Notes: generated by a model from the letters alone, not told the origin. 64,000 nt of DNA from Lunularia cruciata (GCA_948567375.1 OX419755.1:3043001-3107000), one strand, 5' to 3'. Counted from the stretch's first letter, positions 10,417-22,212 are shown. A program made the numbers and translations.

Positions 10417-13373
10417 TCATAAGTGTGATTGCCCCACGCCTTCTCCACTATGAAAGGTCTAAAGTACTTAGGTAAAAACTTCTTTTGCACTCTCTTGAAT
10501 AGAATCAAACAACATTACCCAATCACCTTCTTTGGAAGGCTCCACCTTCTTCTTGCCTTGCCTCTTGTTATAGCTCTCCTTTCGTTTCCTTTGGGCATGC
10601 TTCACTCAAACCATAGCAATTGCTCTTGCCTCTTCCAACTCCATGAGTTGTTCTTTCCTTGACTTCTCTGCATCACCTCCTTGTGCTTTCTTCAATCTCC
10701 TATGAATGCTTTGGAAGGTAGGAAGATCAGAGTGAATAGATAAGGTAGACTCAATACCATATACCAATTGAAATGGAATACCCGGTAGAAGTCTTCATGG
10801 TTGTCCTATACTCCCATAAAACTGCATGAATCCTCTTGTCCCAATGATGCTTAGCCCCTTCCATTTCTACATCTTTGGCCAACATCATGCACAAGGTCTG
10901 ATTGGTTCTCTCTGCCAAGCCATTGGAATTTGGCTTCTAGGATGTAGTTACTCTATGTGTGATAGAGAAATGTCGTAGCATGGCTGTAGTAATGCTTCTT
11001 GTAAACTCTCCTCCTCTATCAGAGACCAACTCCAAAGGGCATCCAAACCTAGTGATAATGTGTTCATAAAGAAATCTATCAACTTCATCTTCATTCTTGT
11101 CCCTCAATGGTCTAGCCTCAACGCACTCGGTAAGATAATCAATAACTACCACAATATACCAATTGTTCCTTGGGGTTCTATTGAGAAGACTTACAAAATC
11201 AATTCCCCATTTCTCAGAAGGTCCTAGCAATGGAATTGATCTAAGTGGTGGAGTAGATGTAGACTTTCTAGCAAAAGCTTGACAAACATGACAAGTTTTA
11301 CAATAATCAAGACAATCTTTGAAAATCCCTCTCCAATAGTAATCTTCATCTAGAATCTTGAAAGCAGTCACCTTTCCTGCAAAGTGTCCACCACACACTA
11401 AACCTTCATGAAACTCCTTTATAAGTAGGATAGACTCTTCCTTACCCACTACTCTTCAAAGTAGACCATCTACTCCTTGGTGAAAAATAATATCCTTCAC
11501 CATTGTGTAAGTTCAAGATCTTGCTGCAAGGGCCTTCCTCTCCCTAGCATGCATCCCTTCTGGATAGTTACCTCTTGTCACAAAATCCACAATCTCCTTG
11601 TACTCCATTGGAACCTCTTGAGTGACTGAGATTGTCATGAGCTCCTCATCCAAGAAGGAATCATTCATTGGCTCATGTCCATCATGATCATAGGCTCTAG
11701 ATAACAAATCAGCATTTGCATATTTGTTTCTTGGCATATCCTCAATGGTGTAGTCATACTCAGACAAGAGTATCATCCACCTTGCTAGTCTTCCTTAAAC
11801 ATTAGATTTGTTAGAGATGTACTTCAAAGCCTTGTGATTTGTGACAATGGTGGCTTTCCCTCCAATCAAGTAGTGTCTAAACTTCTTGAGACCAAAGATC
11901 ACTACAAACCCTTCTCTCTCCATTACAAAGTAGTTCTTTTCTACTGAAACCATCTGCCTATTAGCATAAGCTATTGGATGAACATGCTCATCTTGGTCTA
12001 ATTGACTAAGAGTGCATCCTATAGCTACATTAGAAGCATAAGTATAGAGGATGAAAGGCTTACTTCAATCAGGTTTAGCAAGAATTGGAACTATAACAAG
12101 GGATTGCTTGAGCTCCTCAAAAGCTTTGAGAGCTTCCTTCTCTTTGCAAATCACCATGTAATCTACACTCTTCTTCATGTAGATGGTCAATGCATAAGCC
12201 TTGTTGGAAAATGAGAAGATGAACCTCCTATAATATCCAACTATGCACAAGAATTGGCATAACTTTGTCAAGCTTGAAGGGAATGGAAGGTTTGAGATTT
12301 TCCTCATCTTCTTAGGATCAACTGCTATTCTATCCTTGGAGATGATGTGCCCCAAAAGTAGACCTTCTTCACATTCAAAAATGCACTTCTCTGGGTTGAG
12401 TGATGCATTTACGTCATCCAAGCATTGCAAGACCTTGATTAGGTACTCAAAGTGCTCCTCCTTGCTCCCATAGACACAAAAGTCATCAATGAAGTCTCTC
12501 ACAAATTTCCCAATGAAAGGTTCAAATACCTTGTTCATGAACCATTGGAATGTGGCTGGAGCATTGCAAAGCCCAAAAGGCATGACCTTGAAAGCATAAG
12601 TTCCCCAAGGTGTGGTGAATGTGGTGAGCTATTGATGCTCTGGTGCAATCTTGATTTGGTCCATCCACTATAACCATCTCCAAAATTGTACCTCTCATGA
12701 GCTACAACCTCCTCCAGATCTCATCAATGAATGACAATGGGTAGTAGTCCTTCTTGGTAACAGCATTGAGCTTCTTATAATCCATACATACCTGAAGCTT
12801 GCCATTCTTTTTCTTCACAATGACAACTAGAGACACCCATTCTGAATTCTCCACCAAAGATAAATTTGGCCTCCTTGAGCTTATCAATCCACTCTTTCAC
12901 AACCAAAGATATTGGTGGGCTAATGCAACATTGCTTTTGGCGGATTGGTCTTGCATGTGACTCCACCTCTATCTTGTGTTCCTCCAAGGTGACTTCCTTC
13001 AAATCCTCATAACTGAAAGCAAACACATGGATGAACTTGCAAAAAATCTCCTCAAATCTCACCTTCTCCTCCTTGGTAACATTTGGGCCATACTTGAGGG
13101 TAGCTAACCTTCTCTCTACCTCCTCAAGTGTCAATGGTGATTTATCTAGGTCCTTCAAAACCTCTAGCTTAGGTGCAAAATCCATAGCACACAAGGGATA
13201 TACATTTGAATCAAATTCAGATTCATCCTCCTCTATGGAAGTCTCCTCTTCTATGCTTGTGTCCACATCTTAAGCTCCTTTTTCAGAATCTGATTCCCAA
13301 TAATCAGAAAATGGTGTATCTAAATGTGAAGTGTTGGTGGTATTAGTCACATGAATTGTGACTCTATGGTTTG
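10417..13373 (-). mobile_element. A1 (3' part): old family A element, host of B
   Basis: Closely similar to A2 from its pol C-terminus up to just past the protease-RT linker. The 3' LTR and last codons are missing at the C1 boundary (10416/10417). The right side stops at the target duplication GTTTG (13369-13373) of element B; A1 continues at 34913. Confidence 0.9.
10417..13373 (-). pseudogene. A1 pol remnant: RT, RNase H, integrase
   Basis: Corresponds to the second half of the A2 polyprotein. Integrase pieces at 10937-11449 (HVCQAF zinc-binding end, WGIDFV, VSDRGGEFT), RNase H tail at 11513-11776, RT at 12065-12583 with MPFGLCNAPATFQ and the catalytic FIDDFCVYG, and the pre-RT acidic linker at 12775-13266. 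Frames are separated by stops and frameshifts relative to A2, so it is dead. Differences from A2 are scattered, consistent with an older insertion. Confidence 0.9.
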
Positions 13374-15912
13374 TGTGACAACCCGCGAAATATCACTTTT
13401 GCGGTAATCGGGTAAGTAAAGTTCGTTCCCGCAGAGATACGAGTCAAAAATGTCCAAATACGAAGCAAAGTAACAATTTCAGTTCTTCTTGAGTTCTTCT
13501 TTAGTCTCTCAGGTAGAAACCACACCCAGAAGAGAGTAACAAACACTGACTCGTAGTCTTGTCACAAATTAACACTCCAAAATCACAACTCCATCAATTA
13601 TTTCCATACAGTCTTGATTTGTGATGATTCAGGCTCTCCCAAAAATGGCACTTCACTGCAAAACGACTTCGCCTCAGAATTGTGTTCTACCCCTCCACTG
13701 AAGGCACAACTTCCTCGATCGAAATTGCTTCACATCAACTTCGCACTGCACTCACAAATGCAGAATACTACCAACACTACAATTCCTCTCAGATCTGTCA
13801 AGGCATTGCTTTGATTGCACTTCACTCAGGATCAAATACACAAAATGAAGATCAAGGCTGTGGAATCCAACATCCAACAAGCCCTCTGACTTGCACTTCG
13901 AATTTCTCCAAATATTCACAAACACAATTACAAAGTTGATACTCGGAATCAAGCTTAAGCGACGAGCACTGCTTCACTTTGCTTTATCTATTCTCAGAAA
14001 TAATGAGCACTGAACAACAAGTTCCTACGAATGCCACTCTTAAATAGTGAAGCAATCGACAGTTCTAACAACTATACCGTTTCTACATCAACTGTTCTAA
14101 CCTGCAGATCCGAAATGACAATGCACCTCTTCATATCTGCCCCTTCAAATCTCAAATCGGTTACTAATCCAATCCGATGTCTACTTCTTCCTCGGCTTTC
14201 AACCCTGAACCCGAAGTAATCTTACTTCCTACTATTCTGTCCTCGGGTTTCACAACTCTTACATCTTCTACCAGATCCAGCAATTCTCTTTCCTGATCTG
14301 AAATTGCACTAGCAGGTAATCTATCTAACTCTTCATCTTTCGACCCACTCTTCTCTACTGTCACTGAGGCCAACTCCAAAGACATTTGGATCCCAATGTT
14401 ATCTACGTCGGGTTTTGCTTTAACATACTGCCAAAGCTTTTCTAACTCTATTCTTACTAAGTCTAATCTAATCGCGATATTGTCTTCTACTTCTAAGATC
14501 TTCCTATCTACACGAGTTCTCAATTTAATCAACAAGGCATTCAGATCTGTATCTTTTGCTTGCCTTCGCCTTGTCTCCTGCACTAACAGCTTCAACTCGT
14601 GCAGACGCGTTTCTTCAATTCGAACGCTGGTCTCTGTACTTAGCATCGCGTTTACTCTGAGGACTATCTCCTGCAATGGCTCTAATCTTGTCTTCCTTTC
14701 TCATTCCCGATCTGCAAGCCATTCCTCTCTGTACATCGCCAACTCTTCTTCGAATTCGGCCTTCACCGCGTCCTTCTCTTTCTCCTTCTATGCAACCTTT
14801 TCTTCCTGATTACGAAGTAAGTCTCGTAATCTCTCTTCTTCTCCATATCTCGCAGCCAACTCTTGCTGCCAAAGTTGCTTCTTCTCCTCCATACTCTCCA
14901 TCACTCGATCGAGCTCTTGATCCTTTGATGCTACTCTTGCCATAGCATGGATGAGCTCTACTCTTGAATCAGCAAACTGCTGCTTCAAGATTTCAAATTC
15001 AGCTACTTGTCGCTCCCTTACGACATCACTCTTCCTCGCAAGATCCTCTTGATAGCTCAATTCTCTCCTCAGGTCTTTGATTACCTGACTTCTCTCCACT
15101 GCCTCCAATTGCAGTACTTCTCTCTCCTTCTCACCTCGGGTCATACTCTTCTTCAACTCTGAGTTTTCTTCTTCTAATCTTGATACCACCTGCAATACAG
15201 TCTTTACCTCTGGACAAGTCGACTGCATCTCCTTTTTCTTCTTCTCCAACTTCACCAACAGCGGGCATACTACCATCTGCAGGTAATCTACTCCATTAAT
15301 GATACCTTCGTCCCCTCTCGGAGTAGTCTCTCTTCTTTCTTCGTGTTCTTCCGATTCTCGCCTTCTTCTCTGGAGCCTTCGTATCGGAATTGATGCTTCA
15401 CTGCCCGAGCTTCCTTCTACTTCTTCTTTCACTCTACTCGGTCCCGCTTCCCCCTTCGCCTTACGTCTTGAGCAAATTCCTCGCTGTACTGTGATCTTCT
15501 TCTCCTTGAGCACCGGTACTTCGTCTTCCAGCGCTGCATTGTCTTCGGCTTTTACCTCGGCTTGAATTTCTTCTTTGTATTCTTCAGGCGTTAGTGCCGA
15601 GGTCATTTCTCCACCGACTTCACTATCACTGCTTGTATCTCCACTCTGCAGTGTCAGCTCAGGTTCCTCCTCACGTTCCGAGTCCTCCGTCTTGAGCTCG
15701 GCTTCACCTTCTGAGTCTTCATCTTCCGACTCAATCACCACCATTCCTCGCCTCGGGTTATTTTTCTGCATCTTCCGAGGTTTCTTGTTTTCTTTGGCGT
15801 CTACTTGCCGAGTTCTCTTCTTCGTCGGGGTACTTTCAACGACCTCCACGTTCTTCCCTGTGTTTGAGTAGTAATCGTCTGCGCTCCGGATTTGGAGAAT
15901 GTATTGCTGGTC
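13374..15912 (-). repeat. B 3' LTR, distal part
   Basis: U5-side two thirds of the left LTR, colinear with 31135-33670 of the other LTR. Interrupted after 15912 by A2 with a 4-bp duplication GGTC. Includes most of the LTR-borne ORF. Confidence 0.95.
14164..15912 (-). pseudogene. LTR-borne ORF of B, C-terminal part (left LTR copy)
   Basis: Same sense as gag-pol but entirely inside the LTR. The 353-codon frame (14788-15849) starts in a basic segment (TPTKKRTRQV), passes an acidic Glu/Asp/Ser-rich stretch, then GIINGVDYLQMVVCPLLVKL, and ends in a long charged heptad-like region likely to form a coiled coil. TAG at 14788-14790 and TGA at 14701-14703 (CGA in the other LTR) break it before the 170-codon tail at 14164-14676. 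The N-terminal part lies beyond the A2 insertion at 23740-24568. Function unknown. Confidence 0.7.
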
Positions 15913-16604
15913 TGTGAGCCGGCCTGTCTCTCACTCAGGATGAACCTCTGATGGCTATTATGGTAGCGCACCATGGACTAAGAAGGCAAGGAACCCCAAC
16001 TCCATCATACTCCTCCAAGGCTAACACTCCAAGACTCAAGACATTGCTCACTAGAGAACTCAATGAGAGAGAGATAGTTGCAAATGAAAGGATGATGAGT
16101 ACCTCCTCACTCCTTGTTTATATACTTGTGAAATAGTTACGTACCAAAGTTACTAATTACCGTAGTAACTCAAGTTACTAGACTAAAAGTCAAGTAAAGT
16201 CAAAAAGTAGAAAGGAATATCCATTCACATGGGCATATTCCCCTAAGCATGTGGTCTTATCTTGACCCAACCACTAAAGCAAGGATTCCTTCACATGGGC
16301 TATCCTTGGACTAAAGAAGAATCCAAAACAAAAAGGCTTGCGGGCCCAAGAGTTCTCAACTCTTTCCCCAAAGCCAAACACCTAGGAATAATACCAAGTC
16401 AACACACTAAAATCCAAAATAGTGGTGCTCATCTTTTCTACTTCCTCTAAAGTAAGGTCCCATCTATCTTAGCTATGACTAACTTTAGCTAACCATGACT
16501 AATATAGAACCATCCTTTATCTCTATATAAATAATATCTCTTAAGTACTTGTAATACCAAGCTAAATATCACAATACCACACACATGCACAAATGGGTGT
16601 TACA
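15913..16604 (-). repeat. A2 3' LTR
   Basis: 692 bp, TGTGAGCC...GTGTTACA. Partner of 23049-23739. On the minus strand the transcription-like TATA segment lies about 75 bp from the LTR start. Confidence 0.95.
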
Positions 16605-16620
16605 TTTACCCCCGGACTAA
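16605..16620 (-). other. A2 polypurine tract
   Basis: Minus strand reads CCGGGGGTAAA immediately before the 3' LTR. This is the usual position of the plus-strand primer in reverse transcription. Confidence 0.6.
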
Positions 16621-16652
16621 GTTTTCACTTTGTCCTCAAAGTGAAGGTCTCT

Positions 16653-19600
16653 CTACCTTCTATGGTACATCTTCAACTTATCATGGTTAATCCTATCAAA
16701 GTGTCTTCCTCCCAACTCCTTGAGATCATAAGTGTAATTTCCCCACACCTTCTCTACTATGAAAGGTCCAAAGTACTTAGGCAAAAACTTCTTTTGTACT
16801 CTCTTGAATCGAATGGAATCAAACAACATTACCCAATCACCTTCTTTGAAAGGCTCCACCTTCTTCTTGCCTTGCCTCTTGTCATAGCTCTCCTTTTGTT
16901 TCCTTTGGGCTTGCTCCACTCGAACCATAGCAACTGCTCTTGCCTCTTCCAACTCCATGAGTTGATCCTTCCTTGACTTCTCTGCATCACTTCCTTGTGC
17001 TTTCTTCAATCTCCTATGAATGCTTTGGAAGGTAGGAAGATCAAAGTGAATAGGTAAGGTAGACTCAATACCATACACCAATTGGAATGGAGAATATCCA
17101 GTGGAAGTCTTCATGGTTGTCCTATACTCCCACAAAACTGCATGAATCCTCTTGTCCCAATGATGTTTAGCCCCCTCCATTTCTGCATCTTTGGCCAACA
17201 TCATGCACAAGGTCTGATTGGGTCTCTCTGCCAAGCCATTGGAATTTGGCTTATAGGATGTAGTTACTCTATGTGTGATAGAGAAATGTCGTAGCATGGC
17301 TGTAGTAATGCTTCCTGTAAACTCTCCTCCTCTATCAGAAACCAACTCCAAAGGGCATCCAAACCTAGTGATAATGCGTTCATAAAGAAATCTACCCACT
17401 TCATCTTCATTCTTGTCCCTCAATGGTCTAGCCTCAACCCACTTGGTAAGGTAATCAGTAACTACCACAATGTACCGATTGTTCCTTGGGGTTCTATTGA
17501 GAGGTCCTACAAAATCAATTCCCCACTTCTCAAAGGGTCCTAGCAATGGAATTGATCTAAGTGGTGGAGTGGATGTAGACTTTCTAGCAAAAGCTTGACA
17601 AACATGACAAGTTTTGCAATAATCAAGACAATCCTTGAAAATCCCTCTCCAATGGTAACCTGCATCTAGAATCTTGAAAGCAGTCACCTTTCCTGCAAAG
17701 TGTCCTCCACATACTAAACCTTCATGAAACTCCTTTATGAGTAGGATAGACTCTTCCTTACCCACTGCTCTTCGAAGTAGACCATCTGCTCCTTGGTGAA
17801 AAAGAATATCATCCACCATTGTGTAAGGTCTAGATCTTGCTGCAAGGGCCTTCCTCTCCCTAGCATGCATCCCTTCTGGATAGTTACCTCTTGTCACAAA
17901 ATCCACAATCTCCTTGTACTCCATTGGAACCTCTTGAGTGACTGAGATTGTCATGAGCTCCTCATCCGGGAAGGAATCATCTACTGGCTCATCTCCATCA
18001 TGATCATAGGCTCTAGATAACAAATCAGCATTTGCATGTTTCTTTCCTGGCCTATCCTCAATTGTGTAGTCATACTCAGACAAGAGAATCATCCACCTTG
18101 CTAGTCTCCCTTCAACATTAGGCTTGTTGAAGATGTACTTCAAAGCCTTGTGATCCGTGACAATTGTGGCTTTCCCTCCAATCAAGTAGTGTCTAAACTT
18201 CTTGAGACCAAAGATCACTGCCAACCCTTCTCTCTCTGTGACAGAGTAGTTCTTCTCTGCTGAAACCATCTGCCTACTAGCATAAGCTATTGGATGATCA
18301 TGCCCATCTTGGTCTAATTGACTAAGAGTGCATCCTATAGCTACATTAGAAGCATCAGTGTAGAGGATGAAAGGCTTACTCCAATCAGGTTTAGCAAGAA
18401 TTGGAGCTACAACAAGGGATTGCTTGAGCTCCTCAAAAGCTTTGAGAGCCTCCTTGTCTTCCAAAATCACCATGTAATCTACACCCTTCTTCATGTAGAT
18501 GGTCAATGCATAAGCCTTGTTGGAAAATGAGAAGATGAACCTCCTATAGTACCCAACCATTCCCAAGAATTGGCGTAACTTTGTCAAGCTTGAAGGGAAT
18601 GGAAGGTCTGAGATTTTCCTCACCTTCTCAGGATCAACTGCTATTCCATCCTTGGAGATGATGTGCCCCAAAAGTAGACCTTCTTCACATCCAAAAATGC
18701 ACTTCTCTGGGTTGAGTGATGCATTTGCCTCATCCAAGCGTTGCAAGACTTTGATTAGGTGCTCAAAGTGCTCCTCCTTGCTCCCATAGACACAAAAGTC
18801 ATCAATGAAATCTCTCACAAATTTCCCAATGAAAGGTTCAAATACCTTGTTCATGAACCGTTGGAATGTGGCTGGAGCATTGCAAAGCCCAAAAGGCATG
18901 ACCTTGAAAGCGTAAGTTCCCCAAGGTGTGGTGAATGTGGTGAGTTGTTGATGCTCTGGTGCAATCTTGATTTGGTTATATCCACTATAACCATCTCCAA
19001 AACTGTACCTCTCATGACCTGCAACCTCCTCCAAGATCTCATCAATGAATGGCAATGGGTAGTAGTCCTTCTTGGTAACAGCATTGAGCTTCTTGTAATC
19101 CACACATACCCGAAGCTTGCCATTCTTTTTCTTCACAATGACAATTGGAGACACCCATTCTGAATTCTCCACCTCAAAGATAAATCCAGCCTCCTTGAGC
19201 TTATCAATCTCCTCCTTCACAACCAAAGATATTGGTGGGCTAATGCGACGTTGCTTTTGGCGGATTGGTCTTGCATGTGACTCCACCTCTATCTTGTGCT
19301 CCTCCAAGGTGACTTCCTTCAAATCCTTGTAACTAAAAGCAAACACATGGATGAACTTGCGGAAAATCTCCTCAAATCTCACCTTCTCCTCCTTGGTAAC
19401 ATTTGGGCCATACTTGAGGGTAGATAACCTTCTCTCTACCTCCTCAAGTGTCAATGGTGATTTATCTGGGTCCTTCAAAACCTCTGGCTTAGGTGCAAAA
19501 TCCATAGCACACAAGGGATACACATCTGAATCAGATTCAGATTCATCCTCCTCCGTGGAAGTCTCCTCTTCCATGCTTGTGTCCACACCTGAAGCTCCTT

Positions 19601-21479
19601 CTTCAGAATCTGATTCCCAATAATTAGAAGATGGGGTATCTGAATGTGAAGTGTTGGTGGTGTTAGTCACAGGAACAGTGACTCTATGGTTTGATGGCCC
19701 AATCCTCAAGTACCCTTTGTGCCATCGATCAGTTGTGCGTGCTGCTCTCAACCATGGCCTCCCAAGAAGTAAGTCATAGCTTGAATCCTTCAAGACTTGG
19801 AAAGTCATGAGATTTTGAACTCCCATAACTGAAACTACCACCTTATCCATCACTCCTACTGGTCGAACTTGTTGCTTGTTTGCCATGCTCACCACAAATG
19901 TTGAAGCTCTTGAGGGTATCATACCCAACTTCTTCATCAACCTTTCTGACATGGCATTCACTGCTGATCCTCCATCAACCAATGCATCCTTGATGTTGTG
20001 ACCATTCACTCTCACATCAATCTTGGAGGCATATTCACAAGCTTCCCATGGTGCTGGCTTGGCATCCACCACCCCCATTGATATTGGAACTTTTGCCTTC
20101 TTCTTCTTCTTGCTCCTTGTAGAACTCAAACCACCTCTAAGCTCCTTTCTCAAGGTAGGGTTCAAAGCAATTAATTGGCCCACTGTGATGTTAGCCTTGT
20201 GACTACCAACATCCTCCAACACATTGTAGTTCCATTGTTGCTTGGAGATCAAGAAGTCCTCCATCCCCAACTTCTTCCTTGGAGTCTTTGTTGTTGATGG
20301 TGTTGAGGTGCGAGTGCTCCTAGTAGACATAGGAGTATCCTTGCTTGAAGTAAATCCTTGAGAAGAGTGAACATCCTCTGCAAAACGAGCTCTCTTCTTC
20401 TCTTGTGCCAAAAGCTCCAAATTAGGACCCTTGGAGTTTGAGCACTCTCCCTTCTCATACTTGCTCTCAACCACATCTATGGATGCTATCCCCTTACCTT
20501 TGTTGGGATTAGGAGCCACTTGGGTTTCACTACCTCCCTCTTTCCCTCTATTGGCTCCCTCATAACCCCTTCCTCCATGGTAAGTGGAATTTGGGCAATT
20601 CCTTTGGATATGGCCTCTTCCCCCACAACCAAAACAATTTCTATCATTGAAATTGTTGGCTGGTTGGCCTCCTCTATATGGATGGTTTCCATAACTCCTA
20701 GGCCCTCTCCCTACATTCTGATCCACCTCTCTCTTCTCCCATAATTGCACCACATTGATCTTGAGATCCGCAAGTTGTTTTGTGATGGTTTGGAGTGGAT
20801 CTTTTGGTGGAGGTGCAAGAACTGGAGCAACTACTACTTGTGGTGCAACCCTTGTCACCAAAGTATCAGAAGTTCCACCATACTTGTAGCCTTGAGGAGG
20901 ATGCACAACCTCCTTCACCACCAAATCACTTTCATCCCCTTCCAAACTCTCCTCCATACGAATTGCGATCTTGATAGCTTCAACCTTGGAAGAAGGTTTC
21001 TCATATCTCACCTTGCTTCTAATTTGTGGTCTCAATCCTCCCACAAAATTCTTGGTGAGCATGGCCCCTATGCCAATCATTGTAGTCTCCACATCATCCC
21101 CACCCTTCCTCAACACTATGCGAAATCTGGACTCCAATTTTTCCACTCTTTCCACATAGACCCTCACTTTCTCTCCATCTCCTTGCTTGAGAAATGTAAC
21201 CTCACTCATCAATCTCTCATAACTCTCATCAGGAAGAAAGTTCTCAATGAGTGCTGAAGTCAAAGTCTCCCAAGACTCCTCTTCCCCCTCTCTCCTCTCT
21301 CTCTTTTGGTATTCTGACTCATACCATGTAAGTGCTGCATCCTCAAAGAAATCTGGTAATAATGAGGCCCACTCATTCTTCCTCCTCTCATTGTTTCCTA
21401 TGCAAGCTCTCTTGAAGTCTCTCACAAAGGCCTCCACATCTTCTCCATCCTTGCCAAAGAAAACCGGAAGTTTCCCCAT
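16653..21479 (-). CDS. A2 gag-pol polyprotein (intact, 1608 aa)
   Basis: Single uninterrupted frame encoding all structural and replication proteins of a Ty3/gypsy element. Order: capsid from residue 1 (MGKLPVFFGKDGEDVEAFV), CCHC knuckle CFGCGGRGHIQRNC at about 281-295, basic linker, protease with DALVDGGSAVN at about 495-505 and LLLGRPWL at about 568-575, an acidic linker, RT from about 773 (WVSPIVIVKKKNGK) with MPFGLCNAPATFQ and catalytic FIDDFCVYG near 893, RNase H (FILYTDASN) near 1036, integrase zinc-binding HFAG...CHVC at about 1258-1291, catalytic DDE in GIDFVGP (about 1322), VSDRGGEF (about 1381) and GLAERPNQ (about 1417), and a GPF-type C-terminal module ending KLKMYHRR. No chromodomain. 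PFGLCNAPATFQ with DDF instead of DDI, plus a tRNA-Asp-like PBS, resembles the Athila/Tat branch. The protease Asp is followed by GGS rather than SGA, as in some plant gypsy proteases. Gag and pol are in one frame, so no frameshift signal is needed. Confidence 0.95.
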   Translation of the reverse strand: MGKLPVFFGKDGEDVEAFVRDFKRACIGNNERRKNEWASLLPDFFEDAALTWYESEYQKRERREGEEESWETLTSALIENFLPDESYERLMSEVTFLKQGDGEKVRVYVERVEKLESRFRIVLRKGGDDVETTMIGIGAMLTKNFVGGLRPQIRSKVRYEKPSSKVEAIKIAIRMEESLEGDESDLVVKEVVHPPQGYKYGGTSDTLVTRVAPQVVVAPVLAPPPKDPLQTITKQLADLKINVVQLWEKREVDQNVGRGPRSYGNHPYRGGQPANNFNDRNCFGCGGRGHIQRNCPNSTYHGGRGYEGANRGKEGGSETQVAPNPNKGKGIASIDVVESKYEKGECSNSKGPNLELLAQEKKRARFAEDVHSSQGFTSSKDTPMSTRSTRTSTPSTTKTPRKKLGMEDFLISKQQWNYNVLEDVGSHKANITVGQLIALNPTLRKELRGGLSSTRSKKKKKAKVPISMGVVDAKPAPWEACEYASKIDVRVNGHNIKDALVDGGSAVNAMSERLMKKLGMIPSRASTFVVSMANKQQVRPVGVMDKVVVSVMGVQNLMTFQVLKDSSYDLLLGRPWLRAARTTDRWHKGYLRIGPSNHRVTVPVTNTTNTSHSDTPSSNYWESDSEEGASGVDTSMEEETSTEEDESESDSDVYPLCAMDFAPKPEVLKDPDKSPLTLEEVERRLSTLKYGPNVTKEEKVRFEEIFRKFIHVFAFSYKDLKEVTLEEHKIEVESHARPIRQKQRRISPPISLVVKEEIDKLKEAGFIFEVENSEWVSPIVIVKKKNGKLRVCVDYKKLNAVTKKDYYPLPFIDEILEEVAGHERYSFGDGYSGYNQIKIAPEHQQLTTFTTPWGTYAFKVMPFGLCNAPATFQRFMNKVFEPFIGKFVRDFIDDFCVYGSKEEHFEHLIKVLQRLDEANASLNPEKCIFGCEEGLLLGHIISKDGIAVDPEKVRKISDLPFPSSLTKLRQFLGMVGYYRRFIFSFSNKAYALTIYMKKGVDYMVILEDKEALKAFEELKQSLVVAPILAKPDWSKPFILYTDASNVAIGCTLSQLDQDGHDHPIAYASRQMVSAEKNYSVTEREGLAVIFGLKKFRHYLIGGKATIVTDHKALKYIFNKPNVEGRLARWMILLSEYDYTIEDRPGKKHANADLLSRAYDHDGDEPVDDSFPDEELMTISVTQEVPMEYKEIVDFVTRGNYPEGMHARERKALAARSRPYTMVDDILFHQGADGLLRRAVGKEESILLIKEFHEGLVCGGHFAGKVTAFKILDAGYHWRGIFKDCLDYCKTCHVCQAFARKSTSTPPLRSIPLLGPFEKWGIDFVGPLNRTPRNNRYIVVVTDYLTKWVEARPLRDKNEDEVGRFLYERIITRFGCPLELVSDRGGEFTGSITTAMLRHFSITHRVTTSYKPNSNGLAERPNQTLCMMLAKDAEMEGAKHHWDKRIHAVLWEYRTTMKTSTGYSPFQLVYGIESTLPIHFDLPTFQSIHRRLKKAQGSDAEKSRKDQLMELEEARAVAMVRVEQAQRKQKESYDKRQGKKKVEPFKEGDWVMLFDSIRFKRVQKKFLPKYFGPFIVEKVWGNYTYDLKELGGRHFDRINHDKLKMYHRR

Positions 21480-21714
21480 CTTAACCCCTCACTATCTTTC
21501 TTTTCTCTTAATTTTTTTTTTCTCTTTTTTTTTCTCTCACTCTATTACTAATAGAGTATATACATGACTAACACCATCTGAGAATAATCCACTCTAGGGA
21601 ACACAAAAGGTTCAGGTTGCTCCAAGATTTCTATAGCAACATCAAATCCTAGAGTGCATATTAATCTAACTCTCATGGATAGTTTATCCATAAGTTGAAA
21701 GATTATCTCCATCA
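21480..21714 (-). other. A2 spacer between accessory ORF and gag
   Basis: A pyrimidine-rich run on the plus strand (21500-21540) lies just upstream of the gag start. I see no ORF and no clear splice or terminator signal. The same spacer exists in A3 (63616-63849) and A4 (43444-43681). Confidence 0.5.
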
Positions 21715-22212
21715 CTAATCTTGAGAACTAGCTGATGAAGGTGGTAGTATTTCTGTAGCTGTACTAAGACTCTCTCCAAGATCCTTCACCAAAGTTTCCA
21801 AAAGTGCTTTTACTCCACTACACTCATGTCCTTTTGGAAGTCCTTCAACTCCACAAACCTCACACAACTCCTTGGTCTTAGATCTTCTCCCTCCCAATCT
21901 TGGTGAAGAAGGTCCAACATGCAAACCCAAGTCAAGTAAGCCTCTCCTTTCCCTCAATCTCTTGCTCTCAAAGGTTAATGGACATGAACTTGCCTTATGT
22001 CCCTTCTCTCCACATAGAAAGCACTTAGACTCACTCTTTCCTCCAAGTGGTGTAGGTTTTTGGATCCTCTCAACACTCTCTTCAAATTCTATTGTAAACT
22101 CTCTTTTCCTCAAATCCACCCCTACAATCACCTCAAACCCTTGGGGAACCTTGCATAATCTCAATTTCCACTCTTGATGACCCTCCATGTTCCCAAAGAT
22201 GAATCTAAACAC
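21715..22212 (-). CDS. A2 accessory ORF upstream of gag, zinc-knuckle protein
   Basis: 165 codons in sense, between leader and gag. N-terminal half: EWKLRLCKVPQGFEV then REFTIEFEESVERIQKPTP. A CCHC knuckle CFLCGEKGHKASSC at about 79-92 is followed by a basic/Gly-rich segment and a second Cys/His group CEVCGVEGLPKGHEC at about 128-142 of CX2CX8HX2C type. The Ser/Thr-rich tail ends SSASSQD. The same ORF recurs in A3 (63211-63615) and, frameshifted, in A4 (43682-44130), so it is a stable part of family A. It is distinct from gag, which has its own knuckle. An overlapping frame at 22161-22349 may supply an N-terminal extension by frameshift or splicing. A nucleic-acid-binding role is an inference from the zinc motifs; I recognise no named family. 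Confidence 0.65.
   Translation of the reverse strand: MFRFIFGNMEGHQEWKLRLCKVPQGFEVIVGVDLRKREFTIEFEESVERIQKPTPLGGKSESKCFLCGEKGHKASSCPLTFESKRLRERRGLLDLGLHVGPSSPRLGGRRSKTKELCEVCGVEGLPKGHECSGVKALLETLVKDLGESLSTATEILPPSSASSQD

Noticed and set aside
14788-15849. 353-codon acidic, coiled-coil-like ORF as a host structural or myosin-like gene
   Set aside because: It lies wholly inside the B LTR, has a second copy in the other LTR (31925-34498), and remnants in other B LTRs. It is element sequence.
20745-21257. 170-codon plus-strand ORF rich in His
   Set aside because: Antisense of the intact A2 gag.
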